Assembly: GCA_021775255.1 (NCBI GenBank)
Contig: JAJFIA010000012.1
Location: 1-64,000, forward strand
Origin: Roseovarius sp.
GTDB taxonomy: Bacteria; Pseudomonadota; Alphaproteobacteria; Rhodobacterales; Rhodobacteraceae
DNA length: 64,000 bases
Direction: 5' to 3'
Positions 6,731 through 14,601 of this stretch are shown piece by piece (the stretch's first letter is position 1; the number at the start of each line of letters is the position of its first letter). The notes under the pieces are model-generated. The model searched no databases. It had not been told where the DNA came from and worked only from the letters and a program-made list of their open reading frames with translations. Position numbers and translations under genes: made by a program.

Positions 6731-7206
6731 TGGTCGTCGATCCATCGATTGCGAAGGTCGTCGCTGACCTTGAAGACGAGGAATTCGTTGCTGGCTGTGA
6801 GAATGGCCAGTGGCGAATCCTCTTCTTCGACTATCCAAAACTCGACTTTGCGGTCTCCGCTGTCGAGTCCGATGGCAGTGTTAGCGAATACGGTTTTCGT
6901 GCGGATCTCACGAATTTCCCAAGTGACGCACCTATGGTCAGAATCTGGGATCATGAAAATGATCGACTGCTACCAGGTACCCAACGACCAAAGGGAGGTC
7001 CGCGTCTCGAAGGAGCGTTCAAAGACTGGGGCTCACACACGGTTTACCGCCCTTGGGATCGGATGACCGGACCGCACAACAACAACGCCAGGACGAAACC
7101 TCACCTTGGGTGGAATCCAAATCGTCGACTTGTTTTCATATTTGAGGACCTCCATGGCCTACTTACTACCAACGCTCGTACGTCTCGTGATCGGAAAGTC
7201 GCCTGA
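6730..7206 (+). CDS. E2-like (UBC/RWD-fold) component without canonical Cys
   Basis: The 158-residue product starts at the ATG of a TAATG overlap with the ubiquitin-like gene. The order of elements is E2-like: a strand-rich N-terminal half (WRILFFDYPKLDFAVSAVES), a YGFRADLTNFPSDAPMVRIWD stretch (residues 54-74) resembling the E2 FxxxFPxxPPxVxF motif, an HTVYRPWDR segment and a C-terminal helix RRLVFIFEDLHGLL. The only cysteine is Cys23 near the N-terminus, not at the E2 active-site position. It may therefore be a UEV-like carrier, use another residue, or belong to a divergent bacterial E2 class. Assignment rests mainly on operon context and motif order. Confidence 0.55.
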   Translation: MVVDPSIAKVVADLEDEEFVAGCENGQWRILFFDYPKLDFAVSAVESDGSVSEYGFRADLTNFPSDAPMVRIWDHENDRLLPGTQRPKGGPRLEGAFKDWGSHTVYRPWDRMTGPHNNNARTKPHLGWNPNRRLVFIFEDLHGLLTTNARTSRDRKVA

Positions 7207-7675
7207 GCTTATCTGCTCAAAAGATATCTGGGACGCCGGCGTTACAGAACTACATCGCCGCACCTTTGGGCGGCGTGAAAGCGGCGCTTTCCTGCTTGGA
7301 AAAAAGGGCCGCATGCGGCGAATCGAAAAGTTTGTCTTCTACGACGATATCGACCCGTGTGCTTTGGACAGTGGGATCGTGATAATCGATGGTCGGCGTC
7401 TTGGCGCGCTGTGGGCTCACTGCCGAGATACGGGATATGAAGTGGTAGCTGACGTCCATGTTCATCCGCGCGGTTACAGGCAGAGCAAGTCTGACAAGGC
7501 AAATCCGATTATCGCCGAAAAAGGTCACGTCGCATTGATCCTCCCTGATTTTGCGAAAGGATCGAACCAACCCGGAAAGATCGGAGTTTTCAGATATCTT
7601 GGCGATCGAAAATGGAGTGATCAAAGCGCCACGCTCTTCTCACCTTTGCACTTAGGGTGGTGGCCATGGCGTTAG
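7154..7675 (+). CDS. JAB/JAMM metallopeptidase (predicted deubiquitinase-like)
   Basis: The 173-residue product starts at the ATG 7154 with GAGG 9 nt upstream, inside the E2-like gene (53-nt overlap). A TTG at 7106 is possible but unsupported. The JAMM metal site is complete: Glu42 (RRESGAFLLG), His102 and His104 (ADVHVHPRG), Ser111 and Asp114 (SKSD). In ubiquitin-like operons this enzyme processes the modifier precursor and removes it from targets. The extended C-terminus LFSPLHLGWWPWR is Trp-rich and unusual. Confidence 0.82.
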   Translation: MAYLLPTLVRLVIGKSPELICSKDIWDAGVTELHRRTFGRRESGAFLLGKKGRMRRIEKFVFYDDIDPCALDSGIVIIDGRRLGALWAHCRDTGYEVVADVHVHPRGYRQSKSDKANPIIAEKGHVALILPDFAKGSNQPGKIGVFRYLGDRKWSDQSATLFSPLHLGWWPWR

Positions 7676-9015
7676 AGAAACAGATTGCACGTCTCTCAAA
7701 GATGCTGGTTGAAGCCGACGACATCACTTTCGAAGACGCTCAGAGCCGACTTAGATCAATGACCCTGGAAATCGTGGTTGGAGAAAACACATCGTCGCCT
7801 GCTGCGCATTGCGCAATTCTAACCGCGATATCGGTTGGTCGCCGGTCCTTCATCGGCGGAGTGAGGGTCGTCGGCTCGTTGGATCAGCCGTTGAAGTCCG
7901 CGCTACCATTCGTCTCAAATACTTTGCGGGATGCTGTTGCCGAAGCGGGCGCAAGCGGGTTTGATGGTGATCCGTCTCAGAAGCTGATTGTCGGAACCGT
8001 TCGATGCTATCAGTCAACTGATGGCTTCCACATTTGGTGGAAAGGCTGGCGGGCAGGCGCTAACCGAGACGTCCAGCTTTGCGATGAAGGCAAGAACCCA
8101 CTTTCCGGCATAGTTGGCGGCGCTTTGGGCGTGGGGCTTGCTTTCCAAGCCGCGCGTAATTCACCACAGCTGGCGTCTGAGATAGACCTTTGGCCAGCTG
8201 AACCTGATGTTGATATCCCGGCATTTGATGACGTTTGGCTTCCAAAAGCCGCGTGGTTGATAGGGCTTGGCAACCTCGGCCAGGCGTTTCTCTGGGCGTT
8301 GTCGGCGCTACCTTACAGCGTACCCGCCGATGTCTCGTTGATGTTGCAAGATCGTGACCGCGTTTCGGAAGAGAATTGGGTTACGTCAATTTTGGTACGA
8401 GACGAAACCTTTGGATCAAATAAGACCAAAATTGCAGAGGAGTGGGCGCTACGGAAAGGATTTAGCGTCAGGCGGGTAGACCGCTTTCTCAGTGCAGCTG
8501 ACCACTTGCATGGGGATGATCCAAGGCTGGCGTTCAGCGGGGTCGATAGCATCAAAGCCCGCAAGATCATGGATCGAGTTGGCTTTGATTGCATCATCGA
8601 TGCTGGCTTGGGACGCCGGGCGAATGACTTCGATCGCTTCCGCATAACAGCCTTTGATCAAGAGCATTCGATTGCCAAGCACTTTGACGGACAATCCGAT
8701 CCCGAGGCCCCTGACGAAGTACCAGACCAAAAGGCCTATCACGAACTTGAAAAGAGCATTGGACAGTGCGGTGCCGTCGAAATAGCAGGGACTAGTGTTG
8801 CGGCTGCCTTCGTTAGTGCGGCGGCAGCAGCTTGCGCCATTGCACGCAGCATCGCCGTTACGTCAGGTTGTCCTATTCCTGTGAACGAGGTACGCAGACT
8901 TTCTGCAGCTACTAGTCGCGCGGCACCGACAATAAATGTGAGCTCACGTGGCCTGGGTCATGCCGGAAAACCGATGATCTCCTCAGCCTCAGTTTTACGG
9001 ATAGAGGCTGCATAA
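7666..9015 (+). CDS. E1-like (ThiF/MoeB-fold) activating enzyme
   Basis: The 449-residue product starts at the ATG 7666, overlapping the JAB stop by 10 nt; a GTG 9 nt earlier is an alternative. Residues 1-190 are an N-terminal domain not shared with ThiF. Residues 195-400 form the Rossmann E1 fold with GLGNLG (200-205), the acidic strand end LQDRDRVSEENW (Asp229/Asp231, Asn237) and a likely catalytic Cys368 in IGQCGAVEIAG. It would adenylate the modifier's C-terminal glycine and form a thioester. It closes the Ubl-E2-JAB-E1 operon. This order differs from the Bil order Ubl-E2-E1-JAB as I remember it. Confidence 0.8.
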   Translation: MALEKQIARLSKMLVEADDITFEDAQSRLRSMTLEIVVGENTSSPAAHCAILTAISVGRRSFIGGVRVVGSLDQPLKSALPFVSNTLRDAVAEAGASGFDGDPSQKLIVGTVRCYQSTDGFHIWWKGWRAGANRDVQLCDEGKNPLSGIVGGALGVGLAFQAARNSPQLASEIDLWPAEPDVDIPAFDDVWLPKAAWLIGLGNLGQAFLWALSALPYSVPADVSLMLQDRDRVSEENWVTSILVRDETFGSNKTKIAEEWALRKGFSVRRVDRFLSAADHLHGDDPRLAFSGVDSIKARKIMDRVGFDCIIDAGLGRRANDFDRFRITAFDQEHSIAKHFDGQSDPEAPDEVPDQKAYHELEKSIGQCGAVEIAGTSVAAAFVSAAAAACAIARSIAVTSGCPIPVNEVRRLSAATSRAAPTINVSSRGLGHAGKPMISSASVLRIEAA

Positions 9016-9129
9016 CTCTTTAATTCCATACCGTGAACACGGGTTACGATACTTCCTAGTTATCGTTACCGATAGACTGCTGGGCTGTCGTCTGATGAGT
9101 TTCGATTAAGTAATAACCCTTACGCTCCG

Positions 9130-9876
9130 TCAGTAATTGACCTGTTCGAAGCCGTAGTTTCCTTCATAGTCGCGCCAATCAACGAAGACTGATCTATGGT
9201 AAATACTCGGGCAATTGTACCCCCATCTTTCAAGGCCAATATGTGCCTCGGGTAGAGCTGCTGGAGCAGACCGAGCCCATGAAAAATCACCTTGGGTTCC
9301 ATAGGTGCCAAGGTAAATGGTTGCGGATCGGTTGCAATCTCCGTCACGGCCAGACTCGTTTTGGCGTGCGTATCTGACATCGTAGACGCGGATTGAGCGT
9401 ACAAAGTTGAATTCGGGGCCGCTGATGTCGATGTCAGCGCGGTCTTGGACCAACTGGAGCGCAAATCCTTCCGGAAGCGGGTGAGGCTTTGGTCCGGCAA
9501 TGTCGAAAACGGCATTTTCAGAAGGCAGAGGTTTGGTTGCAGGCGACAAAAGCGGTCGCGGGCGATCCTGACTAGTGAACAAAATATTGTAAAAACGACC
9601 TCGATGATCCGACGGGGTAACCGGATCATAGGATGCGCCCATCGGGCACCGCCAAATCTGCAATGGCGGTTCAACGGGCCAAGGCGTGATCCGGCGGATG
9701 AATTCGGCGCGTGCGCGGGCACATGGAACTGATGCTGGCCAGCCGCCAGAGAGGCACAGTAAAATTGCGCAGTCGATCTGATACGTTTGAGCCTGAACAC
9801 GATTGGCAAGGCCCACGGACGAAGAAACAAGTGCAAGTACGGCGACAATTGAGTATTTTCGAAATGTGCGAAGCAT
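9130..9876 (-). CDS. Hypothetical secreted protein, Cys-containing
   Basis: The ATG at 9876 is preferred because the sequence TAGGA lies 9-10 nt upstream; an ATG three codons earlier abuts that motif. The 248-residue product begins with a signal peptide (basic start, hydrophobic VAVLALVSSSVGLA, predicted cleavage after VQAQ). The mature protein carries several Cys (IDCAILLCLSGGWP, VPCARARAEFIRRITPW, WRCPMG, DGDCN, YNCPS), which suggests disulfides in the periplasm. I recognise the general type as a hypothetical protein found in accessory or conjugative regions but cannot name a function. It is monocistronic, with 200 bp of AT-rich sequence upstream. Confidence 0.6.
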   Translation of the reverse strand: MLRTFRKYSIVAVLALVSSSVGLANRVQAQTYQIDCAILLCLSGGWPASVPCARARAEFIRRITPWPVEPPLQIWRCPMGASYDPVTPSDHRGRFYNILFTSQDRPRPLLSPATKPLPSENAVFDIAGPKPHPLPEGFALQLVQDRADIDISGPEFNFVRSIRVYDVRYARQNESGRDGDCNRSATIYLGTYGTQGDFSWARSAPAALPEAHIGLERWGYNCPSIYHRSVFVDWRDYEGNYGFEQVNY

Positions 9877-10086
9877 GTGAAGCATCCTATCGAGTAGGGT
9901 GTAAGCAGCATGACTCCGTTAGTATATTATTGCAACATTAAATATATTATTGATAAAATACGCATAATCTATCTTATGTTAAATATAGCGTGGCAAGCCG
10001 GATACTAAGCAATTAATATTGGCTCAAATTGGCAGATTTTGCGGTAGCAGATCAAAATTATGTGGACCACTACATCGTCGTATTGA
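9877..10086. other. AT-rich intergenic gap at island boundary
   Basis: This segment contains runs such as ATATTATTGCAACATTAAAT and TTATTGATAAAATACGC and is far more AT-rich than anything to its right. It must hold the promoter of the secreted-protein gene on the minus strand. I see no tRNA, attachment repeat or integrase, so the boundary is marked only by composition. Confidence 0.4.
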
Positions 10087-10440
10087 TCATTCTGCAGCAA
10101 CATCACCCGTTTCAAACGCCCCTTCGGATTGCCAGCGCTGCGCGACTTCACCCAAGGATTCGAGCACTTGGCGCAGATCGTCACCTCGTTCAGTCAGACC
10201 ATAGGTAACGGCGGGCGGGATCGTATGGGTCTGATCGCGCCAGATCACCCCGGCCGCCTGCAACATTCGCAACCGTTCGGTCAGAACACGAGTCGAAATT
10301 CCCGGCACTGCCCGTTTTAGCACCCCAAAACGTTGTGGCCCGCCGTCACTAAGGACCCAGAGAATATAAGTTGTCCACGGCCCCATCAGCAAGCGCAGAA
10401 TGGAGTCCATGGGACATGCGGGCGGTGTTTTCTGTTTCAT
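10087..10440 (-). CDS. HxlR-family winged-helix regulator
   Basis: The ATG at 10440 has GGAG 11 nt upstream; a TTG five codons earlier would leave no ribosome site. The 117-residue product shows the HxlR pattern: an N-terminal Cys (PPACPMDSIL), MGPWTTYILWVLSDGG, RFGVLKRAVPGISTRVLTERL recognition region and the YGLTERGDDL wing. HxlR/YodB/QorR proteins are often Cys-based sensors of quinones or electrophiles. It is divergent from the DoxX-like gene, and the following oxidoreductase, GST and NmrA/QorB-like genes fit that role. Confidence 0.88.
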   Translation of the reverse strand: MKQKTPPACPMDSILRLLMGPWTTYILWVLSDGGPQRFGVLKRAVPGISTRVLTERLRMLQAAGVIWRDQTHTIPPAVTYGLTERGDDLRQVLESLGEVAQRWQSEGAFETGDVAAE

Positions 10441-10461
10441 TTTGAGGTTCTCCAAGGGCAG

Positions 10462-10509
10462 TTACTTTTCAGTGCCTACTTTTCTTTCAAAACTAAGACG
10501 CTTTATAAT
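10462..10509. promoter_or_regulatory. HxlR-doxX divergent control region
   Basis: Two direct repeats, TTACTTTTC (10462-10470) and CTACTTTTC (10476-10484), lie beside the hxlR-like start. A consensus -10 TATAAT (10504-10509) faces the DoxX-like gene. HxlR-type regulators bind such TACT/AGTA elements, so autoregulation is likely. Confidence 0.4.
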
Positions 10510-10593
10510 ACTAGAGCGAATAGCAAAACCTAGCAAGGGTGAGCCATTCGGAAGAATGCCCAGGCAAACATTACAAAAAAAGGGGACGTCGAA

Positions 10594-10998
10594 ATGAGCG
10601 AAAAATCTGTGAAAATTACATACTGGGCGGCAACCGGGTTGGTTGCGTTGGTCTATCTGGGCGGGGCGACATTTTACATCACCGCGCATGACATGGTTGC
10701 GGGAATGTATGAGGGTCTGTTGAATTACCCAACCTACATAATATGGCCGTTGGCCATCTTAAAAATCGTGGCGGCCGTAGTAATCCTTTGGCGCCCGTCG
10801 ACGTTCCTGTCCGATTTCGCCTATGCGGCGATGTTCTGGCACCTGTTGCTGGCCGCTTCAGCGCATATAGCTGCGGGCGATCCGGGCTGGCCGCCGGCGA
10901 TCATCGCATGGGCGGCACTGATCATATCGTTCCTGACGCAAAACCGGGTTCGCGAAAAGAAATCGCCCTACGGTGATTTGCTGAATAGCGCGGCGTAA
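10594..10998 (+). CDS. DoxX-like integral membrane protein
   Basis: The product is 134 residues with four hydrophobic segments (about 10-32, 47-66, 73-92 and 100-117), the usual DoxX/DoxX-like topology. Conserved-type stretches are LGGATFYITAHDMVAG, YPTYIIWPLAILKIVAAVVIL and FWHLLLAASAHIAAGD. DoxX-like proteins are inner-membrane proteins often linked with redox stress and quinone detoxification. It is the first gene right of the HxlR promoter region and probably the regulator's direct target. Confidence 0.8.
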   Translation: MSEKSVKITYWAATGLVALVYLGGATFYITAHDMVAGMYEGLLNYPTYIIWPLAILKIVAAVVILWRPSTFLSDFAYAAMFWHLLLAASAHIAAGDPGWPPAIIAWAALIISFLTQNRVREKKSPYGDLLNSAA

Positions 10999-11071
10999 CC
11001 GGAATCTTAGCAACCATAGGCGGGCTGGATCGTCAGGCTTCGCTCGCAATAAAGACGAAAGGATGCAGTAC

Positions 11072-11884
11072 ATGACCCGAATGCCAACGATGTTCATTCC
11101 ACACGGTGGAGGCCCCTGTTTCTTCATGGACTGGGACCCGCCAGAAACCTGGAACCGGCAGCGCGAGTTCCTTGCCGATGTGTCCGCGTCATTGCCGGAA
11201 GCCCCCAAGGCGTTGCTGGTGATTTCAGGCCATTGGGAAGAGCCGCAATTTACGGTGCAGAAAAACCCGGCCCCGTCGCTGTTGTTCGATTATAACGGGT
11301 TTCCACCTCACACCTACGAACTGACTTGGCCCGCGCCCGGCGATGTCGCGCTGTCCGACAGGGTGCAGACGCTGGTCGAGACCGCTGGGTTTCCCTGCTC
11401 TGTTGATCAGGAGCGTGGTTACGATCACGGCGTGTTCATTCCGCTCAAAGTGGCCTTTCCGCAAGCAGACATCCCCTGCGTACAGCTTAGCCTGCGTTCC
11501 GACCTTGATCCCGCCGCGCATATTGCGGTCGGGCGAGCATTGGCACCGTTGCGCGACGAAGGCGTGTTGATCATCGGGTCGGGCAACACCTATCACAACA
11601 TGCAAAAAATGATGCGCGCGATGCAGGGTGGCGGCGGTGGGGCCGTGAATGGCGAGGAATTTGATCGCTGGCTGACAAATGCGGTCACCCGTCCCGATCC
11701 AGCCGAGCGAGATCAAATGCTGGCCCAATGGGACGCCGCCCCCGGTGCCCGCGATGCAAACCCGCGTGAGGAACATCTGATTCCGCTGCATGTGGTTGCG
11801 GGGGCTGCCCTTGATGACCAAGGCGTGAAAACGCTGGAGGATCAAGTGCTGGGAGCAATCGAAAGCGCGTTTACCTTCGGCTGA
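11072..11884 (+). CDS. DODA-type extradiol dioxygenase family protein
   Basis: The ATG at 11072 is 9 nt after AAAGG; an ATG three codons earlier is too close to it. The 270-residue product is a class III extradiol/DODA (YgiD-like) protein. Metal ligands are visible in MFIPHGGGP, VISGHWEEPQ, YDHGVFIPL and EEHLIPLHV, and the SGNTYHN segment is typical. Members act on catecholic substrates such as DOPA, or are co-regulated with quinone-stress genes. Its place behind HxlR and DoxX-like genes suggests removal of a catechol/quinone precursor. Confidence 0.83.
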   Translation: MTRMPTMFIPHGGGPCFFMDWDPPETWNRQREFLADVSASLPEAPKALLVISGHWEEPQFTVQKNPAPSLLFDYNGFPPHTYELTWPAPGDVALSDRVQTLVETAGFPCSVDQERGYDHGVFIPLKVAFPQADIPCVQLSLRSDLDPAAHIAVGRALAPLRDEGVLIIGSGNTYHNMQKMMRAMQGGGGGAVNGEEFDRWLTNAVTRPDPAERDQMLAQWDAAPGARDANPREEHLIPLHVVAGAALDDQGVKTLEDQVLGAIESAFTFG

Positions 11885-11939
11885 ATGCCATCAGACGTGT
11901 GAACATCCAAATCCAACCTGAAAAATCGAGGAAAACCTA

Positions 11940-12839
11940 ATGACAAACATCCAAAACGGCCCTTTCATCGTCACCGGCGCATCCGGCCAACTTGGCCGAC
12001 AGGTCATCGACAATCTGATTGCGGCCGGTGCCAGCCCGATCATCGCGATTTCCCGTTCGCCGGAAAAGCTGGCCGATCTGGCTGACAAGGGAGTTGAGGC
12101 CCGCAAGGGTGATTTCAACGACCCCGCATCGTTGAGCGCGGCTTTTGCGGGTGGCAAGCGTCTGCTGATCATTTCGACCGACGATCTGGAACCAGGCAAG
12201 CGACTGGCAGCGCATAAAAACGCCGTTGCAGCCGCGACGAAGGAAGGGATCACACATATCGTTTATACGTCATTGACAAACCCGGTTGAGGAAAGCCCGA
12301 TCACGTTCGCCAAAGATCACAGCGACACCGAAGCGCTAATCAAGGACACCGGTGTCGACTATACCATCCTGCGCAACAACCTTTACACCGATCTGGTGCT
12401 GATGGGTGGTGGGCAAAGCATTGGAATGGGGCAACACTTCGCCGCTGCCGCTGAGGGGAAAACCGGCTATGTTACTCGCGCCGATTGCGCCCGCGCCGCT
12501 GCAGTGGCCCTGATGCAGGAAACCGGTTCAAGCGTTTTGGACATCACCGGCCCTGCGGCAATCACCCAAAGTGACGTTGCGGCCATCCTGTCGGAAATTT
12601 CGGGCAAAGACATTCCCTATATCCCGATCTCAACCGATGATCTGGTCCAGGCCATGATCGGCGCTGGCTTGCCAGAGTTCATGGCAAAAGTTTTTGCGTC
12701 CTTCGATGAGGCGATGGCCAAGGACTATCTGAGTGTTGCAACGGGTGATCTGGAAAAACTGACCGGACAGGCCGGACAGTCGGTCCGTGATTTCCTGATT
12801 GCCAACAAGGCAGCCCTGCTCACCCCACCGGCGCAATAG
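11940..12839 (+). CDS. NmrA/QorB-like NAD(P)-binding protein
   Basis: The product is 299 residues of the atypical SDR (NmrA/QorB) type: nucleotide-binding FIVTGASGQLGRQV near the N-terminus, GVEARKGDFNDPASLSAAF, LLIISTDDLEPGK and HIVYTSLTNPVE. QorB-like enzymes reduce quinones with NADPH. The family also includes redox sensors without activity. It is transcribed with the DODA and GST genes, consistent with quinone detoxification. The typical catalytic YxxxK of classical SDRs is absent, as expected for this subgroup. Confidence 0.8.
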   Translation: MTNIQNGPFIVTGASGQLGRQVIDNLIAAGASPIIAISRSPEKLADLADKGVEARKGDFNDPASLSAAFAGGKRLLIISTDDLEPGKRLAAHKNAVAAATKEGITHIVYTSLTNPVEESPITFAKDHSDTEALIKDTGVDYTILRNNLYTDLVLMGGGQSIGMGQHFAAAAEGKTGYVTRADCARAAAVALMQETGSSVLDITGPAAITQSDVAAILSEISGKDIPYIPISTDDLVQAMIGAGLPEFMAKVFASFDEAMAKDYLSVATGDLEKLTGQAGQSVRDFLIANKAALLTPPAQ

Positions 12840-12846
12840 GGAAACC

Positions 12847-13485
12847 ATGATGAAGCTTTACAACGCCAATTTCTCGCCCAACGCCCTTCGGGTGCGGGCG
12901 GTTGCCCTGGAACTGGGGATCGATCTTGAGATCATCGAGGTCGACATACGCGGCGGCGACAACCGCAGCGTGGAATTCCTGTCGATGAATCCCAATGCCA
13001 AGGTGCCGGTGCTGGCAGACGGCGATTTCGTGATATGGGAATCCCGCGCCATCAATTCCTATCTGGCAAGCAAGAAACCCGAGCGCGGTCTTTATCCTGA
13101 CGACCCAAAGGCCCGGGCAACGGTGGATCAGTGGCTTTACTGGCAGACAATTCACCTTGGTCCGGCAATGCAAAAGTTGTCGTTCGAGCGGTTCCTGAAA
13201 GCGAAGTTCGGCATGGGAGAGGCGGATCAAAGCGTCATAGACGCCGAGTTGAAGAACGTAGATCAGTTCCTAGCAGTGCTGGAATTCGGCCTTGCGGGCA
13301 AGGATTGGATCGCGGGCGATCTTAGCGTTGCGGATTTCGCGCTGGCCTCGACATTCATGTACCGTGTGCAGTCTGATATCTCGCTTGACGATCTCCCGAA
13401 CGTCGCGGCCTGGATCGAACGGCTTGAGGCGCGCGCTTCGTGGAAGGAGGCGTTTGCACCTGTTTGGGCCCTATTTGGCGTTTAG
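12847..13485 (+). CDS. Glutathione S-transferase
   Basis: The 212-residue product starts at ATG 12847, eight bases after the preceding gene and preceded by TAGGGAAA. The thioredoxin-like N-terminal domain carries NANFSPNALRVRAVALEL, NPNAKVPVL (the cis-Pro loop) and WESRAINSYL (glutathione-binding ES-R). The C-terminal helical domain has DWIAGDLSVADFALAS with the N-capping box. Theta/phi-type GST. It follows QorB-like and DODA genes, supporting conjugation of electrophiles. Confidence 0.88.
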   Translation: MMKLYNANFSPNALRVRAVALELGIDLEIIEVDIRGGDNRSVEFLSMNPNAKVPVLADGDFVIWESRAINSYLASKKPERGLYPDDPKARATVDQWLYWQTIHLGPAMQKLSFERFLKAKFGMGEADQSVIDAELKNVDQFLAVLEFGLAGKDWIAGDLSVADFALASTFMYRVQSDISLDDLPNVAAWIERLEARASWKEAFAPVWALFGV

Positions 13486-13502
13486 AATCCACGGAAATAT
13501 CT

Positions 13503-13527
13503 GCGGGGGCGAGGTATTCGCCCCCGC
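13503..13527. terminator. GC-rich hairpin between GST and LLM genes
   Basis: GCGGGGGCGA and TCGCCCCCGC form a perfect 10-bp stem around a GGTAT loop. No T-tract follows, so it may attenuate or stabilise the transcript rather than terminate it fully. Confidence 0.45.
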
Positions 13528-13545
13528 CCCAAAGAAGGCCATATC

Positions 13546-14577
13546 GTGCAAATAGGCATATACACATTCGCAGAGTCGGGCGCCGATCAAGCTGGCAGCG
13601 TCAGCCCTTCCCAAAGGCTGCGCAATCTGGTTGAGGAAATCGTGCTGGCCGATCAGGTCGGGCTGGATTGGTTCGGCGTTGGCGAACATCACCGCCCCGA
13701 CTATGCAGTTTCAAATCCTGCTGTAGCGCTGGCAGCGGCGGCTACACAAACCAAAAACATCCGCCTTTCCAGCGCCGTCACTGTGCTGAGTTCCGATGAT
13801 CCGATCCGCGTTTTCCAACAGTTTTCGGCGCTGGACAACCTGACCCAGGGGCGCGCCGAGATCATGGTCGGGCGCGGTGCCTTTGTTGAATCCTTTCCGC
13901 TGTTTGGTCATGCGCTGGATGACTACGACGACCTTTTTGCTGAAAAACTCCAACTTTTGATGATGGTGAACGAAGCCGAACACATAAGTTGGCCTGGCAC
14001 AAAACATTTGCCTGCGGTCGATCATCAGGGCGTCTATCCACGTCCCTATCAGGACAAGCTGCCGATCTGGCTGGGTATCGGGGGAACCCCACAATCGGCG
14101 GTGCGGGCCGGCACACTTGGCCTGCCTCTTGCGCTTGGTATAATTGGCGGGGAACCTGTGCAGTTTGCGCCTTTGTTCGATCTTTACCGCTCTGCCGCCA
14201 CCAAGGCCGGGCACGACCCGGCCATCCTTGAAACCTCACTGAATGTGCATGGGTTTGTGGCCGAAACCAGTCAAGCCGCCCGCGACATTTACAGTGGCCC
14301 GCATAACGAGGTCATGACCCGACTTGGCGCAGAACGCGGATGGCCCCCGGCAACCCGTGAACAGTTTGATACCATGAGCGGCCAAAGCGGCGCGTTGTTC
14401 GTGGGCGGCCCCGCAGAACTGACCGACAAGATCCTCGCCCATCATGAAATCTTCGGCTTTACACGGATTACCATTCAGATGGCGATCGGGCGGCTCGATC
14501 AAAAATCCCTGATGAACGCGATCGAGATTCTGGGAACCCGCGTTGCACCGGATGTCCGCAAGGCTCTGGGTTCCTAA
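13546..14577 (+). CDS. LLM-class flavin-dependent oxidoreductase
   Basis: The product is 343 residues with GTG start and AAGG upstream. It belongs to the luciferase-like monooxygenase superfamily: IGIYTFAE at the N-terminus, FGVGEHHRPDYAVSNPAV, IRLSSAVTVLSSDDPIRV, GRAEIMVGRGAF and GIGGTPQSAVRAG, the conserved FMN-binding TIM-barrel segments. These enzymes use FMNH2 or F420 to oxidise or reduce small organics. It is followed by a luciferase-domain DUF5519 protein. Substrate unknown. Confidence 0.87.
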   Translation: MQIGIYTFAESGADQAGSVSPSQRLRNLVEEIVLADQVGLDWFGVGEHHRPDYAVSNPAVALAAAATQTKNIRLSSAVTVLSSDDPIRVFQQFSALDNLTQGRAEIMVGRGAFVESFPLFGHALDDYDDLFAEKLQLLMMVNEAEHISWPGTKHLPAVDHQGVYPRPYQDKLPIWLGIGGTPQSAVRAGTLGLPLALGIIGGEPVQFAPLFDLYRSAATKAGHDPAILETSLNVHGFVAETSQAARDIYSGPHNEVMTRLGAERGWPPATREQFDTMSGQSGALFVGGPAELTDKILAHHEIFGFTRITIQMAIGRLDQKSLMNAIEILGTRVAPDVRKALGS

Positions 14578-14601
14578 CCATATAAACCAGAAAGGCTGGA
14601 A

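Noticed and set aside
9120..9911. Minus-strand 263-codon frame overlapping the secreted-protein gene
   Set aside because: The alternative frame has no signal peptide or conserved-looking segments, while the chosen frame has both a signal peptide and a ribosome site.
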